From Pseudomonas fluorescens (GTDB lineage Bacteria > Pseudomonadota > Gammaproteobacteria > Pseudomonadales > Pseudomonadaceae), in the NCBI RefSeq assembly GCF_902498065.1, contig NZ_CABVIR010000008.1:124001-188000 (forward strand): a stretch of 64,000 nucleotides of DNA, written 5' to 3'. Positions 25,251 to 34,517 of the stretch are shown here, in pieces. Positions within the stretch are counted from its first letter, which is position 1; each line of letters begins with the position of its first letter. Below the pieces are notes generated by a model. That model did not search any database, was not told the origin of the DNA, and worked only from the letters and a program-made list of their open reading frames with translations. Both the position numbers and the translations under genes were made by a program.

Positions 25251-26531
25251 TGTAGAAACGGACACATCCTTTACGATTGAAACCGGGGACATCCTTTACG
25301 TTTCTGTTGGCTTGAAAGGCGGCTCTCGCCGCTTTTCAGTCTGCCTAAAAGGTAGTTACAGAGATAAATATTCCACACATCATCGTCCACTTCCTTGAGT
25401 CCTAGCGCCTCACCTGCCAAGGATTCACTGACGAAAATCATTTTGCCTTTCCATTTCATTGACCCATTCTGCCTGACCATGCGAATTGTCATATCCGAAG
25501 CGTAATCGGCCTCGGGCACGCGTCCGTCGTACTGCCGTTGCGACGGTTCATAGACGTCCGCAGGAACTTTCATCTCTAAAGCCTTGTGAGGCCTTACGTA
25601 ATTGAATTCCTGTCGAAACTTTTCGAACGCCAACTGTTGCTCCACCAGATTACGTTCAGGTGCATGAAGCAACGCAGCCTTAAGCGTTCGATGCATGCGT
25701 TCATGACGGCCATTCTGGTCCGGTCGCCCCGGCTGGATTCGCTCCGGGTAAATTCCTAAACGTATCCACCAAGCCGCCAGGCTGGATATGCGTGAAATGC
25801 CGGTGGAGGCAAAGGGAGAACCGTTATCTGTGCGAATTACATCAGGCAAGCCGTACTCCCGAAACGCCCAGTCAAATCCTTCGCGGGCACCGGCAACGCT
25901 GCTTTGTGCTCTGCACAGCAATAGAAATCGGCTGACGTGATCGGTAATTGTCAGTGGATAACAACGTTGGCCGTTCTGAAGCGCGAAGTCACCTTTGAAA
26001 TCCGCGGCCCATGTCTGATTAGGCGCAGTGGCGTCGCGCAGCGGATTCTTTCCTGCTGGCGGGCGATTGAGGAATCGGCGTTTTTGCACCAGGCCCGCTC
26101 GCTTAAGCCACTCGCCTGCAGTGCTGACAGTTGGCCAAGACAATTCTGGATGATCGATTCTAAGGTTATGTACTAGCTTCTCAGGCCCCCAGCTGTGATG
26201 CTCGCGCTTATACGCGATTAACAACTCAAGGACCTCGTCGCTAATTTTGAAAGGGCTCGTATGCGGACGCCGTGACAGCTCTTTTAGCCCATCAATGCCC
26301 TGCAACTTGTAGCGTGCAAGCCATTTGTCCAAAGTGGGGCGGCTGAGCCCGTAGTGGCGGGCCAGCTCGCTTTTGGAATAGCTGCCTTGCAGCCAGTCGC
26401 CTATAAGTTTGATCCGTTGATCCATTGGGGACTCTCGATTCCAGGGCATGGTCAGGTACCTCCTGACCGTATTTCACACCTGTAAAGGATGTCTCCGGTT
26501 TAAAACGTAAAGGATGTCTCCGGTTTCTACC
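25251..26531 (-). mobile_element. IS481-family insertion sequence, apparently intact
   Basis: The element is about 1281 bases with inverted ends. Both ends begin GTAGAAAC and each holds two copies of ACATCCTTTACG about 25 bases apart (left copies at 25264 and 25289; right copies inverted at about 26481-26520), giving roughly 50 bases of imperfect terminal repeat. It carries one full-length transposase. CGG at 25248-25250 and 26532-26534 may be the target duplication; a 3-base duplication is short for the family, so the exact borders are uncertain by one or two bases. Confidence 0.85.
25271..26449 (-). CDS. IS481-family DDE transposase
   Basis: A 392-residue transposase. An HTH lies at about residues 10-50 (IKLIGDWLQGSYSKSELARHYGLSRPTLDKWLARYK). 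The rve integrase core has Asp in WAADFKGDF, Asp in VIRTDNGSPF and Glu a few turns later near HERMHRTLKAALLHAPE. The opening MPWNRES is typical of IS481 proteins, which supports the start at 26449. The frame is undisturbed, and the stop lies inside the left terminal repeat. Confidence 0.93.
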   Translation of the reverse strand: MPWNRESPMDQRIKLIGDWLQGSYSKSELARHYGLSRPTLDKWLARYKLQGIDGLKELSRRPHTSPFKISDEVLELLIAYKREHHSWGPEKLVHNLRIDHPELSWPTVSTAGEWLKRAGLVQKRRFLNRPPAGKNPLRDATAPNQTWAADFKGDFALQNGQRCYPLTITDHVSRFLLLCRAQSSVAGAREGFDWAFREYGLPDVIRTDNGSPFASTGISRISSLAAWWIRLGIYPERIQPGRPDQNGRHERMHRTLKAALLHAPERNLVEQQLAFEKFRQEFNYVRPHKALEMKVPADVYEPSQRQYDGRVPEADYASDMTIRMVRQNGSMKWKGKMIFVSESLAGEALGLKEVDDDVWNIYLCNYLLGRLKSGESRLSSQQKRKGCPRFQS

Positions 26532-26643
26532 CGGGCAAGCCCGCTCCCACAGGATGCTTCGCCGGATGAAAATTTTGCGTTACATGCAAATCACTGTGGG
26601 AGCGGGCTTGCCCGCGATGGCGGCCTCTCAGCGCGCCAATTCC

Positions 26644-27237
26644 TCAAGCCGAAAGCATCTGCCTCAGTTCCACACAATCCGCCGCATGCCAATCGGTCAA
26701 CTCCGGCCACGGGTTATCCGGCAGATTCACCAATACCGTACGCGCCCCCGCCGCCCGCCCGCAATCCAGATCAAACCGGTAATCACCGACCATCACCATC
26801 TCGCTCGCCGGCACGTTCCAGGCCTCGGCCAGTTTCAACAAGCCACCGGGATGCGGCTTCGGCGGCGCTTCATCACGCCCCAGCACATCCTCCACCGCGA
26901 AGCAGTCGGCCAGGCCAATGGCCTCCAGGGTGACATGCGCCAGTTCCCGCGCATTGCGCGTCAGAATGCCCAGACGATAACCGCGCCCTGCCAACTCACG
27001 CACCAACTCGACGGCACCCGGCGCCGGTTTCGAACCCAGTGCCAGATCCCGTTCATGCTCCAGCAACCACGCGTGTTTTGCCGCGGCTTCATCGGCTGGC
27101 AGCGCCGCGAGGTGGGTCAGAATGTCGTCTTCGGCCGGGATCGCCAAGGCCACGCGAATCGCCGCGAAATCATGCACGGCCACCGTCAGGGTGCCATCCA
27201 TGTCGAACACCCAGTGCCGCACCTCGGCCAGGCTCAT
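26644..27237 (-). CDS. HAD-superfamily phosphatase
   Basis: The product is 197 residues from ATG 27237, which overlaps the tesB stop (ATGA). Motif I is VFDMDGTLT, the middle carries LGILTRNARE, and motif IV is MVGDYRFDLDCGRAAGA. The cap is of the small helical type, as in phosphoglycolate phosphatase-like enzymes; substrate unknown. It is translationally coupled to tesB. Confidence 0.88.
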   Translation of the reverse strand: MSLAEVRHWVFDMDGTLTVAVHDFAAIRVALAIPAEDDILTHLAALPADEAAAKHAWLLEHERDLALGSKPAPGAVELVRELAGRGYRLGILTRNARELAHVTLEAIGLADCFAVEDVLGRDEAPPKPHPGGLLKLAEAWNVPASEMVMVGDYRFDLDCGRAAGARTVLVNLPDNPWPELTDWHAADCVELRQMLSA

Positions 27238-28103
27238 GCCCAATCCTTGCGGTGACGAATCAGGCCTTCCTGAGTGACCGAGGCCACCAATTGCCCGGCA
27301 CGGTTGAACACGCTGCCGCGAGAGAAACCACGGGAATTACCTGCCCAAGGGCTGTCCATTGCGTACAACAACCAGTCATCGGCGCGCAGGTCCGCGTGGA
27401 ACCACAGTGAATGATCAAGGCTGGCAACCTGCATGTCTTTCTGCCAGACCGACTTGCCGTGCGGCTGCATCGACGTGGTCAGCAGACCGAAATCCGAGGC
27501 GTAGGCCAGCAGGTATTTGTGCAGCGCCGGCGTATCGGCCAAGGCACCGTCGGCACGAAACCAGACGTACTTGATTGGATCGGACGGCTGCGGGTTGTAG
27601 GGATCTTTCTCGGTGACCGGTCGGAATTCGATCGGTTTCGGGCACAGGAATTTTTCGCGCATGTGCTCGGGAATCAGGTGCGCACGCTGCTGGGTCAGTT
27701 CCAGCTCCGAGGGCAGGTTTTCCGGGCCGACCACGGTCGGCATCTCGGCCTGGTGCTCGAAGCCTTTTTCGTCGTACTGGAACGAGGCGCTGCACGTGAA
27801 GATAGGGTTGCCCTTCTGGATGGCCGTCACCCGGCGCGTGCTGAAACTGCCGCCGTCGCGGACCCGGTCAACCTGATACACAACAGGCAACGCGGAATCG
27901 CCCGGACGCAGGAAATAACCGTGCATCGAATGCACATGGCGCGCAGCTTCGACCGTCTGACTGGCCGCCGACAGGGACTGGCCGATTACCTGACCGCCGA
28001 ACAACTGACGAAAACCCAGGTCCTGACTGCGGCCACGGAACAGGTTTTCTTCGATCGGTTCCAGGGTCAGCAAGTCGACCAGATCATCCAACACTTGGCT
28101 CAT
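27234..28103 (-). CDS. tesB: Acyl-CoA thioesterase II
   Basis: TesB (289 residues) hydrolyses medium- and long-chain acyl-CoA to free acid and CoA. The two hotdog domains are visible (FGGQVIGQSLSAASQTV in the first; ASLDHSLWFHADLRADDWLLYAMDSPWAGNSRGFSRG in the second), with the candidate catalytic Asp in SLDHSLW and Gln in VTQEGLIR. Length and order fit the family. It is the first gene of a pair with the HAD phosphatase. Confidence 0.95.
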   Translation of the reverse strand: MSQVLDDLVDLLTLEPIEENLFRGRSQDLGFRQLFGGQVIGQSLSAASQTVEAARHVHSMHGYFLRPGDSALPVVYQVDRVRDGGSFSTRRVTAIQKGNPIFTCSASFQYDEKGFEHQAEMPTVVGPENLPSELELTQQRAHLIPEHMREKFLCPKPIEFRPVTEKDPYNPQPSDPIKYVWFRADGALADTPALHKYLLAYASDFGLLTTSMQPHGKSVWQKDMQVASLDHSLWFHADLRADDWLLYAMDSPWAGNSRGFSRGSVFNRAGQLVASVTQEGLIRHRKDWA

Positions 28104-28209
28104 TCAGACTCTCCTCACACAACGCTATGCCGCGCAGTCTTGGCTGCGGCGGTCGATTCAGGTTCTGGCCGGGGCCATCATTGGCGCCATTGTAAACGTC
28201 CGGGCCGGC

Positions 28210-28779
28210 TTATCCATGCAAGGTTTGCAGCCATTGTTCGCGGGTGATGCGGTACAACACATGGTGACGCAGGGGATGATCGGCCGCGAGCTTGGGGTGC
28301 TCAAAGTCATCGGCTGAATCATGGTGCATGCCAATCGCCTGCATGACTTTTTCAGAAGGCGTATTGGTTTGGGTGGTGAAGGACACGACCTCTTTCAGCG
28401 CCAAGCGGTCAAACCCGCAGCGCAGAGCGGTCCATGCCGCTTCACTGGCATAACCCAGGCCCCAGTGCTCGCGCGCCAGGCGCCAGCCAATCTCGATGGC
28501 CGGGGTGAAGGGCGCGTCGAAACCGACCACACCGAGCCCGGTAAAACCGATAAATGCGCCGGTGTCCTTGCGCTCCAGCGCCCAGAGGCCGAAACCATGC
28601 TCGGCGAAATGCCCACGAATCCGTCCGATCAGCGAGGCGCTTTCCAGTCGACTCAAGGGCGCCGGAAAGTAGCGCATCACCTGTGGGTCAGCGCACATCG
28701 CCGCAAACTCCGGCAAATCCTCGTCACGCCACTGTCGCAACAACAGTCGTGCGCTCTCGAGTTCCAGTATCGGCTCCAT
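28210..28779 (-). CDS. GNAT-family N-acetyltransferase (RimJ/RimL-like)
   Basis: The product is 189 residues from ATG 28779, chosen because GGAGGGG lies just upstream; the track frame from 28836 adds 19 residues that do not fit the family. It has ESARLLLRQWRDEDLPEF, EIGWRLAREHWGLGYASEA (acetyl-CoA loop) and NTPSEKVMQAIGM, the pattern of RimJ/RimL-type acetyltransferases that modify protein N-termini or small amines. Substrate unknown. Confidence 0.87.
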   Translation of the reverse strand: MEPILELESARLLLRQWRDEDLPEFAAMCADPQVMRYFPAPLSRLESASLIGRIRGHFAEHGFGLWALERKDTGAFIGFTGLGVVGFDAPFTPAIEIGWRLAREHWGLGYASEAAWTALRCGFDRLALKEVVSFTTQTNTPSEKVMQAIGMHHDSADDFEHPKLAADHPLRHHVLYRITREQWLQTLHG

Positions 28780-28867
28780 CGTGCCCCTCCGTTTCCATGC
28801 TGCAAGTCTACATCGCTGGTAGGATCGTTCACTCATTCCTACACGCCGTACTCAATAAAAGCCTGCC

Positions 28868-29788
28868 ATGCCGCTGCCGCTGATTTACCACGAAGACTAC
28901 AGCCCCGAGTTCCCTGCGGACCACCGCTTCCCCATGGACAAGTTTCGCCTGCTGCGCGATCACCTGGTGGACAGCGGCCTGACCCGGGACGCCGATCTGC
29001 AGCGCCCGCAGCTCTGCCCACCGGAGATTCTCGCCCTCGCCCATGACGCTGCTTATATCGAGCGCTACATGAGCGGCGAGTTATCTCGCGAAGACCAGCG
29101 GCGCCTCGGCCTGCCGTGGAGCGAAGCACTGGCCCGGCGCACGGTGCGGGCAGTCGGCGGGTCGTTGCTGGCGGCGGAACAGGCGCTGGAACATGGACTG
29201 GCCTGTCACCTGGCTGGGGGCACGCATCACGCGCATTACGACTATCCGGCGGGGTTCTGCATCTTCAATGACCTCGCGGTGATCAGCCATTACCTGCTGG
29301 AAAGCGGTCGTGTGAATCGGGTGCTGATCTTCGATTGCGACGTGCATCAAGGCGACGGGACTGCACGCATCCTGCACAACACCCCGGACGCGGTGACCGT
29401 TTCCCTGCACTGCGAGAAGAACTTTCCCGCACGCAAGGCAGAAAGTGACTGGGACATCCCGCTGCCCAAAGGGATGGGCGATGCCGATTACCTGAAGGTG
29501 GTGGACGATGCGCTGAATTATCTGCTGCCGCTCTATCAACCGGACCTGGTGTTGTACGACGCCGGTGTCGATGTGCATAAGGATGACGCGCTCGGTTATC
29601 TGAAGCTGACAGACGAAGGCGTGGCCGCTCGGGATGAAAGCGTCATGCGCCATTGCCTGGGGCGGGATATCCCGGTGGTCGGGGTCATTGGCGGCGGTTA
29701 CAGCAAGGACCGCAAGGCGTTGGCGCGACGTCACGGCATCCTGCATCACAGCGCGCAGCGGGTCTGGACGTCATCAGGTTGTCATTGA
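28868..29788 (+). CDS. Histone-deacetylase-family metallohydrolase
   Basis: A 306-residue arginase/deacetylase-fold enzyme. The catalytic His pair is in GGTHHAHYDYPAGFC; zinc ligands are Asp and His in FDCDVHQGDGT and Asp in YDAGVDVHKDDALG. The active site is complete. It resembles the short class IV-like bacterial deacetylases (acetylpolyamine or protein substrates). It is a single-gene unit, divergent from the GNAT acetyltransferase. Confidence 0.92.
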   Translation: MPLPLIYHEDYSPEFPADHRFPMDKFRLLRDHLVDSGLTRDADLQRPQLCPPEILALAHDAAYIERYMSGELSREDQRRLGLPWSEALARRTVRAVGGSLLAAEQALEHGLACHLAGGTHHAHYDYPAGFCIFNDLAVISHYLLESGRVNRVLIFDCDVHQGDGTARILHNTPDAVTVSLHCEKNFPARKAESDWDIPLPKGMGDADYLKVVDDALNYLLPLYQPDLVLYDAGVDVHKDDALGYLKLTDEGVAARDESVMRHCLGRDIPVVGVIGGGYSKDRKALARRHGILHHSAQRVWTSSGCH

Positions 29789-29921
29789 GGTGTGAGTCTT
29801 TACCCACAATGCCTGTGGAACTGCCTGTGGATAACCTGAGTGAAAGGGCCTGCAGGCCATGTTGCGTATAGCCTGCAAAGCACTGGTTATTTTTTGACCA
29901 ACCTCTTGAACCCACAACAAT

Positions 29922-30017
29922 CCCTGTGGGAGCGGGCTTGCCCGCGATGAGGCCTTCACATCCAACATCGATGTCGAATGACCCACCGCTATCGCGAGCA
30001 AGCTCGCTCCCACAGGG
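29922..30017. repeat. REP pair (inverted)
   Basis: Two REP units in opposite orientation, about 27 bases each: the left arm is of the GGGCTTGCCC type and the right arm of the GAGCAAGCTC type, so the pair is a hybrid of the two variants seen in this window. It lies between the deacetylase and the BaiN-like gene. Confidence 0.85.
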
Positions 30018-30069
30018 ATTTGGGCTGGTAGAATGCCCGGCTTCATTCCGCCAAACCGCAGCGCATTCC

Positions 30070-31311
30070 ATGACCCAAACCTCCGCAGCCCTCCCCCCTC
30101 AAGTCGCCATCATCGGCGGTGGCCCCGCCGGCCTGATGGCCGCCGAAGTGTTGAGCCAGGCCGGGATCAAGGTCGACCTTTACGACGGCATGCCGTCGGT
30201 GGGCAGGAAGTTTCTCCTGGCGGGTGTCGGCGGCATGAACATCACCCATTCCGAAGCCTATCCGGCCTTTCTCGCACGCTACTCCGAGCGTGCACCGCAG
30301 ATTGCACCGCTGCTGCGCGCCTTTGGCGCCGAGGCGCTGTGCCAGTGGATTCATGATCTGGGCATCGAAACCTTCGTCGGCAGCTCCGGCCGGGTGTTTC
30401 CGACCGACATGAAAGCTGCGCCGCTGTTGCGCGCCTGGCTCAAACGCTTGCGGGATGCCGGCGTAGTTATCCACACCCGCCACCGTTGGCTGGGCTGGGA
30501 TGACAACGGTGGATTGCTCATCGGAAGTCCCGACGGCGAAAAAACCATTCGACCCGACGCGACCCTGCTGGCCCTCGGCGGCGGCAGTTGGTCGCGGCTC
30601 GGCTCCGACGGCGCATGGATGTTGCCACTGGAGCAACGTGGCGTAGGACTGATGCCGCTGCAACCAAGTAATTGCGGCTTCGAAGTGCAGGCCTGGAGCG
30701 AATTGATGGTCAGCAAATTCGCCGGTGCGCCGCTGAAAAACATCGCCATCGGGCTCAATGACGATGTTCCAAGGCTGGGAGAATGTGTGATCACGGCCAC
30801 CGGGATTGAAGGCAGCTTGATCTACGCCCTGTCGGCTCCAATCCGCGAAGCCATCAATCAACACGGCTCGGCGACCATTCACCTCGACCTGTTACCGGGC
30901 CGACCTGTGGATAAAGTTCAGGCGGCGCTGAGCAAACCGCGCGGTTCTCGTTCAATGTCCAAACATCTGCACAGTCAGCTGGGGATTGATGGCGTGAAAG
31001 CAGCGTTGCTGCGCGAACTAACGGCGGCTGAATGCTTCGCCGATCCGGCGTTGCTGGCCAAAGCGATCAAAGCGCTGCCACTGACGCTGGTGAAAACCCG
31101 TCCACTGGACGAAGCCATCAGCAGCGCCGGTGGCGTGATGTTCGAGTCGATGGACGAACGTTTGATGCTCAAGCAACTGCCTGGCGTGTTTTGCGCGGGG
31201 GAAATGCTGGATTGGGAAGCGCCGACCGGCGGTTATCTGCTGACCGCGTGTTTCGCCAGTGGGCGAGCAGCGGGGTTGGGGATGGTGGAGTGGTTGCTGA
31301 GTAAGAATTGA
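30070..31311 (+). CDS. BaiN/HI0933-family flavoprotein
   Basis: The product is 413 residues from ATG 30070 (MTQTSAALPP). It has the FAD-binding fold VAIIGGGPAGLMAAEVLSQAG, VGRKFLLAGVGGMNITHSE, and the C-terminal signature GVFCAGEMLDWEAPTGGYLLTACFASGRAAG of the HI0933 (BaiN-like, TIGR03862-type) family. The upstream in-frame extension overlaps a REP pair and is not coding. Cofactor use is clear; the reaction is not known. Confidence 0.9.
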   Translation: MTQTSAALPPQVAIIGGGPAGLMAAEVLSQAGIKVDLYDGMPSVGRKFLLAGVGGMNITHSEAYPAFLARYSERAPQIAPLLRAFGAEALCQWIHDLGIETFVGSSGRVFPTDMKAAPLLRAWLKRLRDAGVVIHTRHRWLGWDDNGGLLIGSPDGEKTIRPDATLLALGGGSWSRLGSDGAWMLPLEQRGVGLMPLQPSNCGFEVQAWSELMVSKFAGAPLKNIAIGLNDDVPRLGECVITATGIEGSLIYALSAPIREAINQHGSATIHLDLLPGRPVDKVQAALSKPRGSRSMSKHLHSQLGIDGVKAALLRELTAAECFADPALLAKAIKALPLTLVKTRPLDEAISSAGGVMFESMDERLMLKQLPGVFCAGEMLDWEAPTGGYLLTACFASGRAAGLGMVEWLLSKN

Positions 31312-31325
31312 AGAATGAGTCGTGC

Positions 31326-31422
31326 CCATCGCGAGCAGGCTCGCTCCCACATTTGATCTCAGGTGTACACAAATGATGTGTTCACCGAAAATCCAGTGTG
31401 GGAGCGAGCCTGCTCGCGATGG
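31326..31422. repeat. REP pair (inverted)
   Basis: Two inverted REP arms of the GAGCAGGCTC/GAGCCTGCTC type flank about 45 bases. Convergent genes lie on either side. Confidence 0.85.
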
Positions 31423-31446
31423 CGGCCTAACAGACGCCTCGTGTGT

Positions 31447-32781
31447 TCAAGGCTTACGCTTACGCGGCCCGGTATTGAATACCGGCACCTTACGCACAGG
31501 CTTGATCGAAGGCTCCGGCGCCGAAGCATCCCCGCTCTCGACCCATTTACCCAAATTGCGTTTACCGCCACCGGAGGTCTTTGGCTTCTTCGGCTTTTTC
31601 GGTTTCTTCACCACCTGACCGCTGGCATCGGTATCCGGCACACGGTGCTCAGGTTCAAAGTCATGCTCCATCTGCCGAGGCAACGTCTGACGCGTCAACG
31701 TCTCAATGGCTGACAGCAAATTCACTTCATCGGCACACACCAGCGAAATAGCCTGCCCGGTGGCACCCGCGCGGCCGGTACGACCGATCCGGTGGATGTA
31801 GTCCTCTGCCACGATCGGCAGGTCGAAATTGACCACCAACGGCAGATCTTCGATGTCCAGACCACGGGCGGCGACGTCGGTGGCGACCAGGATCTGCACT
31901 TCACTGGCCTTGAACCGGTCCAGCGCACGCTGACGGGTCGCTTGAGGTTTGTCGCCATGGATGCCATCGGCATTGATGCCCAGGCCCTGGAGTTTTTCCA
32001 CCAGCGCGTCCACGCCGTTGCGGGTCTTGGCGAACACCAGCACCTGCTTCCACTTGCCCTTGCGCAGCAAATGGATGAACAGCTCCGGCTTGCGCTTCTT
32101 GTCCACCGTCACCACCCACTGTTTAACGGTGTTGGCCGCAACGTTGCGCGGGCTGACTTCGATGCTCAGCGGATCGTTGAGCATTTGCCCGGCCAGCAGG
32201 CGAATCGCATCGGAGAAGGTCGCGGAGAACAGCAGTGTCTGACGTTTCTTCGGCAGCACCCGGTAAATGTTCCCCAGCTCCTCGGAAAAGCCCAGGTCGA
32301 GCATGCGGTCCGCTTCGTCCAGCACCAGGGTTTGCAGCTGGTTGAACTTCAGCGCGTTCTGACGGAACAGGTCGAGCAAACGGCCCGGCGTCGCCACCAA
32401 CAGGTCGACGCCTTTGCGCAGCTTCATCATTTGCGGGTTGATGCTGACGCCGCCGTACACCGCGTAAGTGCTCAACGGCAGGTTCTCGGCGTACTGACGC
32501 ACGGCTTCGTGAACCTGTTCGGCCAATTCGCGGGTCGGCACCAGAATCAATGCACGTACAGAGTTGGCAGTGACTTTCGGCCCTTCCATGGCCAGCAATT
32601 GCAGCAGCGGCACAGCGAAACCGGCGGTCTTGCCGGTGCCAGTCTGGGCGGCGGCCATCAGGTCGCGACCGGCCAGCACCGCCGGAATGGCTTGCGCCTG
32701 AACCGGCGTCGGGGTCTGGTAGCCGAGCGTCTCGAGAGAGCGCAGCAAGGGTTCGATCAGGCCAAGGGAGGCGAAAGTCAT
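31447..32781 (-). CDS. rhlE: DEAD-box ATP-dependent RNA helicase (RhlE-like)
   Basis: The product is 444 residues from ATG 32781. The order of motifs is the Q motif (GYQTPTPVQAQAIP), Walker A (AAAQTGTGKT), PTRELAEQ, TPGRLLDL, DEAD (LVLDEADRMLDLGF), SAT (LLFSATFS) and HRIGRTGRAG. The C-terminal tail is strongly basic (KKPKKPKKPKTSGGGKRN) and probably binds RNA. RhlE-type helicases remodel rRNA and help RNA decay; Pseudomonas has several paralogues, so the symbol is for the group rather than the locus. Confidence 0.9.
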   Translation of the reverse strand: MTFASLGLIEPLLRSLETLGYQTPTPVQAQAIPAVLAGRDLMAAAQTGTGKTAGFAVPLLQLLAMEGPKVTANSVRALILVPTRELAEQVHEAVRQYAENLPLSTYAVYGGVSINPQMMKLRKGVDLLVATPGRLLDLFRQNALKFNQLQTLVLDEADRMLDLGFSEELGNIYRVLPKKRQTLLFSATFSDAIRLLAGQMLNDPLSIEVSPRNVAANTVKQWVVTVDKKRKPELFIHLLRKGKWKQVLVFAKTRNGVDALVEKLQGLGINADGIHGDKPQATRQRALDRFKASEVQILVATDVAARGLDIEDLPLVVNFDLPIVAEDYIHRIGRTGRAGATGQAISLVCADEVNLLSAIETLTRQTLPRQMEHDFEPEHRVPDTDASGQVVKKPKKPKKPKTSGGGKRNLGKWVESGDASAPEPSIKPVRKVPVFNTGPRKRKP

Positions 32782-32845
32782 GGGATTACCGTAGGAAAAT
32801 TCAGCGCGGGTGTGCAAACAAGTGTGCAATGGCGCGCAGTTTACC

Positions 32846-33772
32846 CTAATTCACGCTCGATTCTGTCTGCACCACGGCAGCCGGTCGCACCGGCGCCCGG
32901 CGCCACTGCGGCAAACCGATCAACACCACGGCACTGATGATCACCAGCATGGCCAACGCTTCTTCGATACCGATGGTCTCGCCGACAAACACGATCCCCA
33001 GCAACACCGCCACCGCCGGGTTGACGTAGGCATAACTGGTGGCCGCCGCCGGACGCACGTTTTTCAACAGGTACATGTAAGCGTTGAAGGCGATGATCGA
33101 ACCGAAGAAGGTCAGGTAGGCCAGTGCCGCCCAACCCTCAATCGGCGGCATGGCTTCCAGATGCTCACCGCTCACGGCACTGCCGATCAGCAGCGCCACG
33201 CCACCCACCAGCATTTCCACGGCACTGGCCATCGCGCCCTGGGGCAGCGGCAAGTGCTTGCTCCACACCGAACCGAACGCCCATGACGCCGCCGCGAAGA
33301 TCAGCAACAGGGCACCCAGCGGGCTCGATTGCAGGTTGGACCCGAGGTTGAGCATGGCAATGCCAATCAGCCCGAGCACAATCCCGGCCCATTCGAGACG
33401 GGTATTACGCGCGCCCCAGAAATAGCCGCAGAGCAAGGTAAACAGCGGCACCGTCGCCACCGCCAGCGCGGCGACGCCGGACGCGACGCCCATGTGCTCC
33501 GCCACACTGACCCCGCCGTTACCGCACGCCAACAGCAAAATCCCGATGATCCCCGCCGCTTTCCACTGCGCCCAGGTCGGGGCCGGAGCACCGCGCCAGC
33601 GCAGGAAGGCGTACATCAAGGTACCCGCGATGACAAAGCGAATACCGGCGAGCAGCAAGGGCGGCCAATACTCCACGCCAATACGAATCACCAGGTAAGT
33701 CGAGCCCCAAATCACGTACAAGGCGAAAAAGGCAGCGATCAACGGTAAGGGAAAACGGCGCAGGCCAGGCAT
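32846..33772 (-). CDS. yedA: EamA-family exporter (YedA-like)
   Basis: The product has 308 residues, ten membrane helices and two EamA repeats. IWGSTYLVIRIGVEYWPPLLLAGIRF is characteristic of the YedA/RhtA-like branch of drug/metabolite exporters, and ATSYAYVNPAVAVLLGIVFVGE of repeat two. It is divergent from an Lrp-family gene, whose product may regulate it as often seen for amino-acid exporters. Substrate unknown. Confidence 0.88.
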   Translation of the reverse strand: MPGLRRFPLPLIAAFFALYVIWGSTYLVIRIGVEYWPPLLLAGIRFVIAGTLMYAFLRWRGAPAPTWAQWKAAGIIGILLLACGNGGVSVAEHMGVASGVAALAVATVPLFTLLCGYFWGARNTRLEWAGIVLGLIGIAMLNLGSNLQSSPLGALLLIFAAASWAFGSVWSKHLPLPQGAMASAVEMLVGGVALLIGSAVSGEHLEAMPPIEGWAALAYLTFFGSIIAFNAYMYLLKNVRPAAATSYAYVNPAVAVLLGIVFVGETIGIEEALAMLVIISAVVLIGLPQWRRAPVRPAAVVQTESSVN

Positions 33773-33848
33773 GGGGGCAGCTCACAGGCAAGGACAAATG
33801 AACAGCTATTCTAGAAAGGTGAACCGTAGAAAATAAGTTACAAAACCT

Positions 33849-33898
33849 GTTTATAGCGCCGGTACACTTTTCAAATCACGGAGATCAGCGCTATAAAC
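33849..33898. promoter_or_regulatory. 11-bp inverted repeat in the yedA-like/lrp divergent promoter
   Basis: GTTTATAGCGC at 33849-33859 and its exact complement GCGCTATAAAC at 33888-33898 are 39 bases apart centre to centre, close to four helical turns. The location between an exporter and an Lrp regulator suits an operator for the Lrp protein; binding is inferred. Confidence 0.5.
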
Positions 33899-33937
33899 CG
33901 TGCTTTCGAAAGTCAGTCATTTTTCAGGAATACGACG

Positions 33938-34390
33938 ATGGATAAATACGACCGCATGCTCCTCAGCGCCCTGCTGGAAAACGGTCGTGCGTCCTACGCC
34001 GACCTCGCGCGCAAGGTCAACCTGTCCGCCCCGGCCGTGGCCGAGCGCGTAGCCAAACTCGAAGCCAGCGGGGTGATCACCGGTTACCAGGCGAAAGTCG
34101 ACATGGCCAAGCTTGGCTTGCCGATCCAGTGCGTCATCGAACTGCGCCTGAACCAGCACGGTAATCAGAAGGCTTACGACGACCTGATCAAAATCCCGCA
34201 ACTGACCGAATGCCACCGGGTGACGGGCGACCCGTGCGTGATCATGCAAGCGGCGGTGGGCTCGATGCCGGAGCTGGAGGAGCTGATCAACCGGATTGCC
34301 AAATTCGGGTTCAGCAAGACGTCGATTGTGTTGTCGAGCGCCATCGAAAAGCGCGTGCCGTTGGGGCAGTTGGAAGGGAAACCGGTCTAA
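33938..34390 (+). CDS. Lrp/AsnC-family transcriptional regulator
   Basis: A 150-residue regulator: N-terminal HTH (MDKYDRMLLSALLENGRASYADLARKVNLSAPAVAERVAKLEASGVITGY) and C-terminal RAM/ligand domain (about 65-145; TECHRVTGDPCVIMQAAVGSMPELEELI). Divergent from the YedA-like exporter, which is its probable target. The ligand is likely an amino acid, unidentified. Confidence 0.9.
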   Translation: MDKYDRMLLSALLENGRASYADLARKVNLSAPAVAERVAKLEASGVITGYQAKVDMAKLGLPIQCVIELRLNQHGNQKAYDDLIKIPQLTECHRVTGDPCVIMQAAVGSMPELEELINRIAKFGFSKTSIVLSSAIEKRVPLGQLEGKPV

Positions 34391-34407
34391 AGTTGCAGGA
34401 GATCAAA

Positions 34408-34500
34408 TGTGGGAGCGAGCCTGCTCGCGATGACGGAGTGTCAGGCAACATAGATGTTGAATGATAAATCGCTATCGCGAGCAGGCTCGCTCCCACAGGG
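34408..34500. repeat. REP pair (inverted)
   Basis: Inverted REP arms of the GAGCCTGCTC type around a 40-base centre, between the Lrp gene and the exonuclease gene, which converge. Confidence 0.85.
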
Positions 34501-34517
34501 GTTCACCGGTGTTTCTG

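Larger units (their letters stand above)
25231..26631. repeat. REP palindrome (REPIN) split by an IS element
   Basis: The right arm at 26594-26631 is a perfect inverse of the sequence made by joining 25231-25250 to 26535-26552. Removing the IS restores a 38-base inverted repeat of the GGGAGCGGGCTTGCCCGCGAT type around a 41-base centre. It lies between the hydrolase and the HAD gene. Confidence 0.85.
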
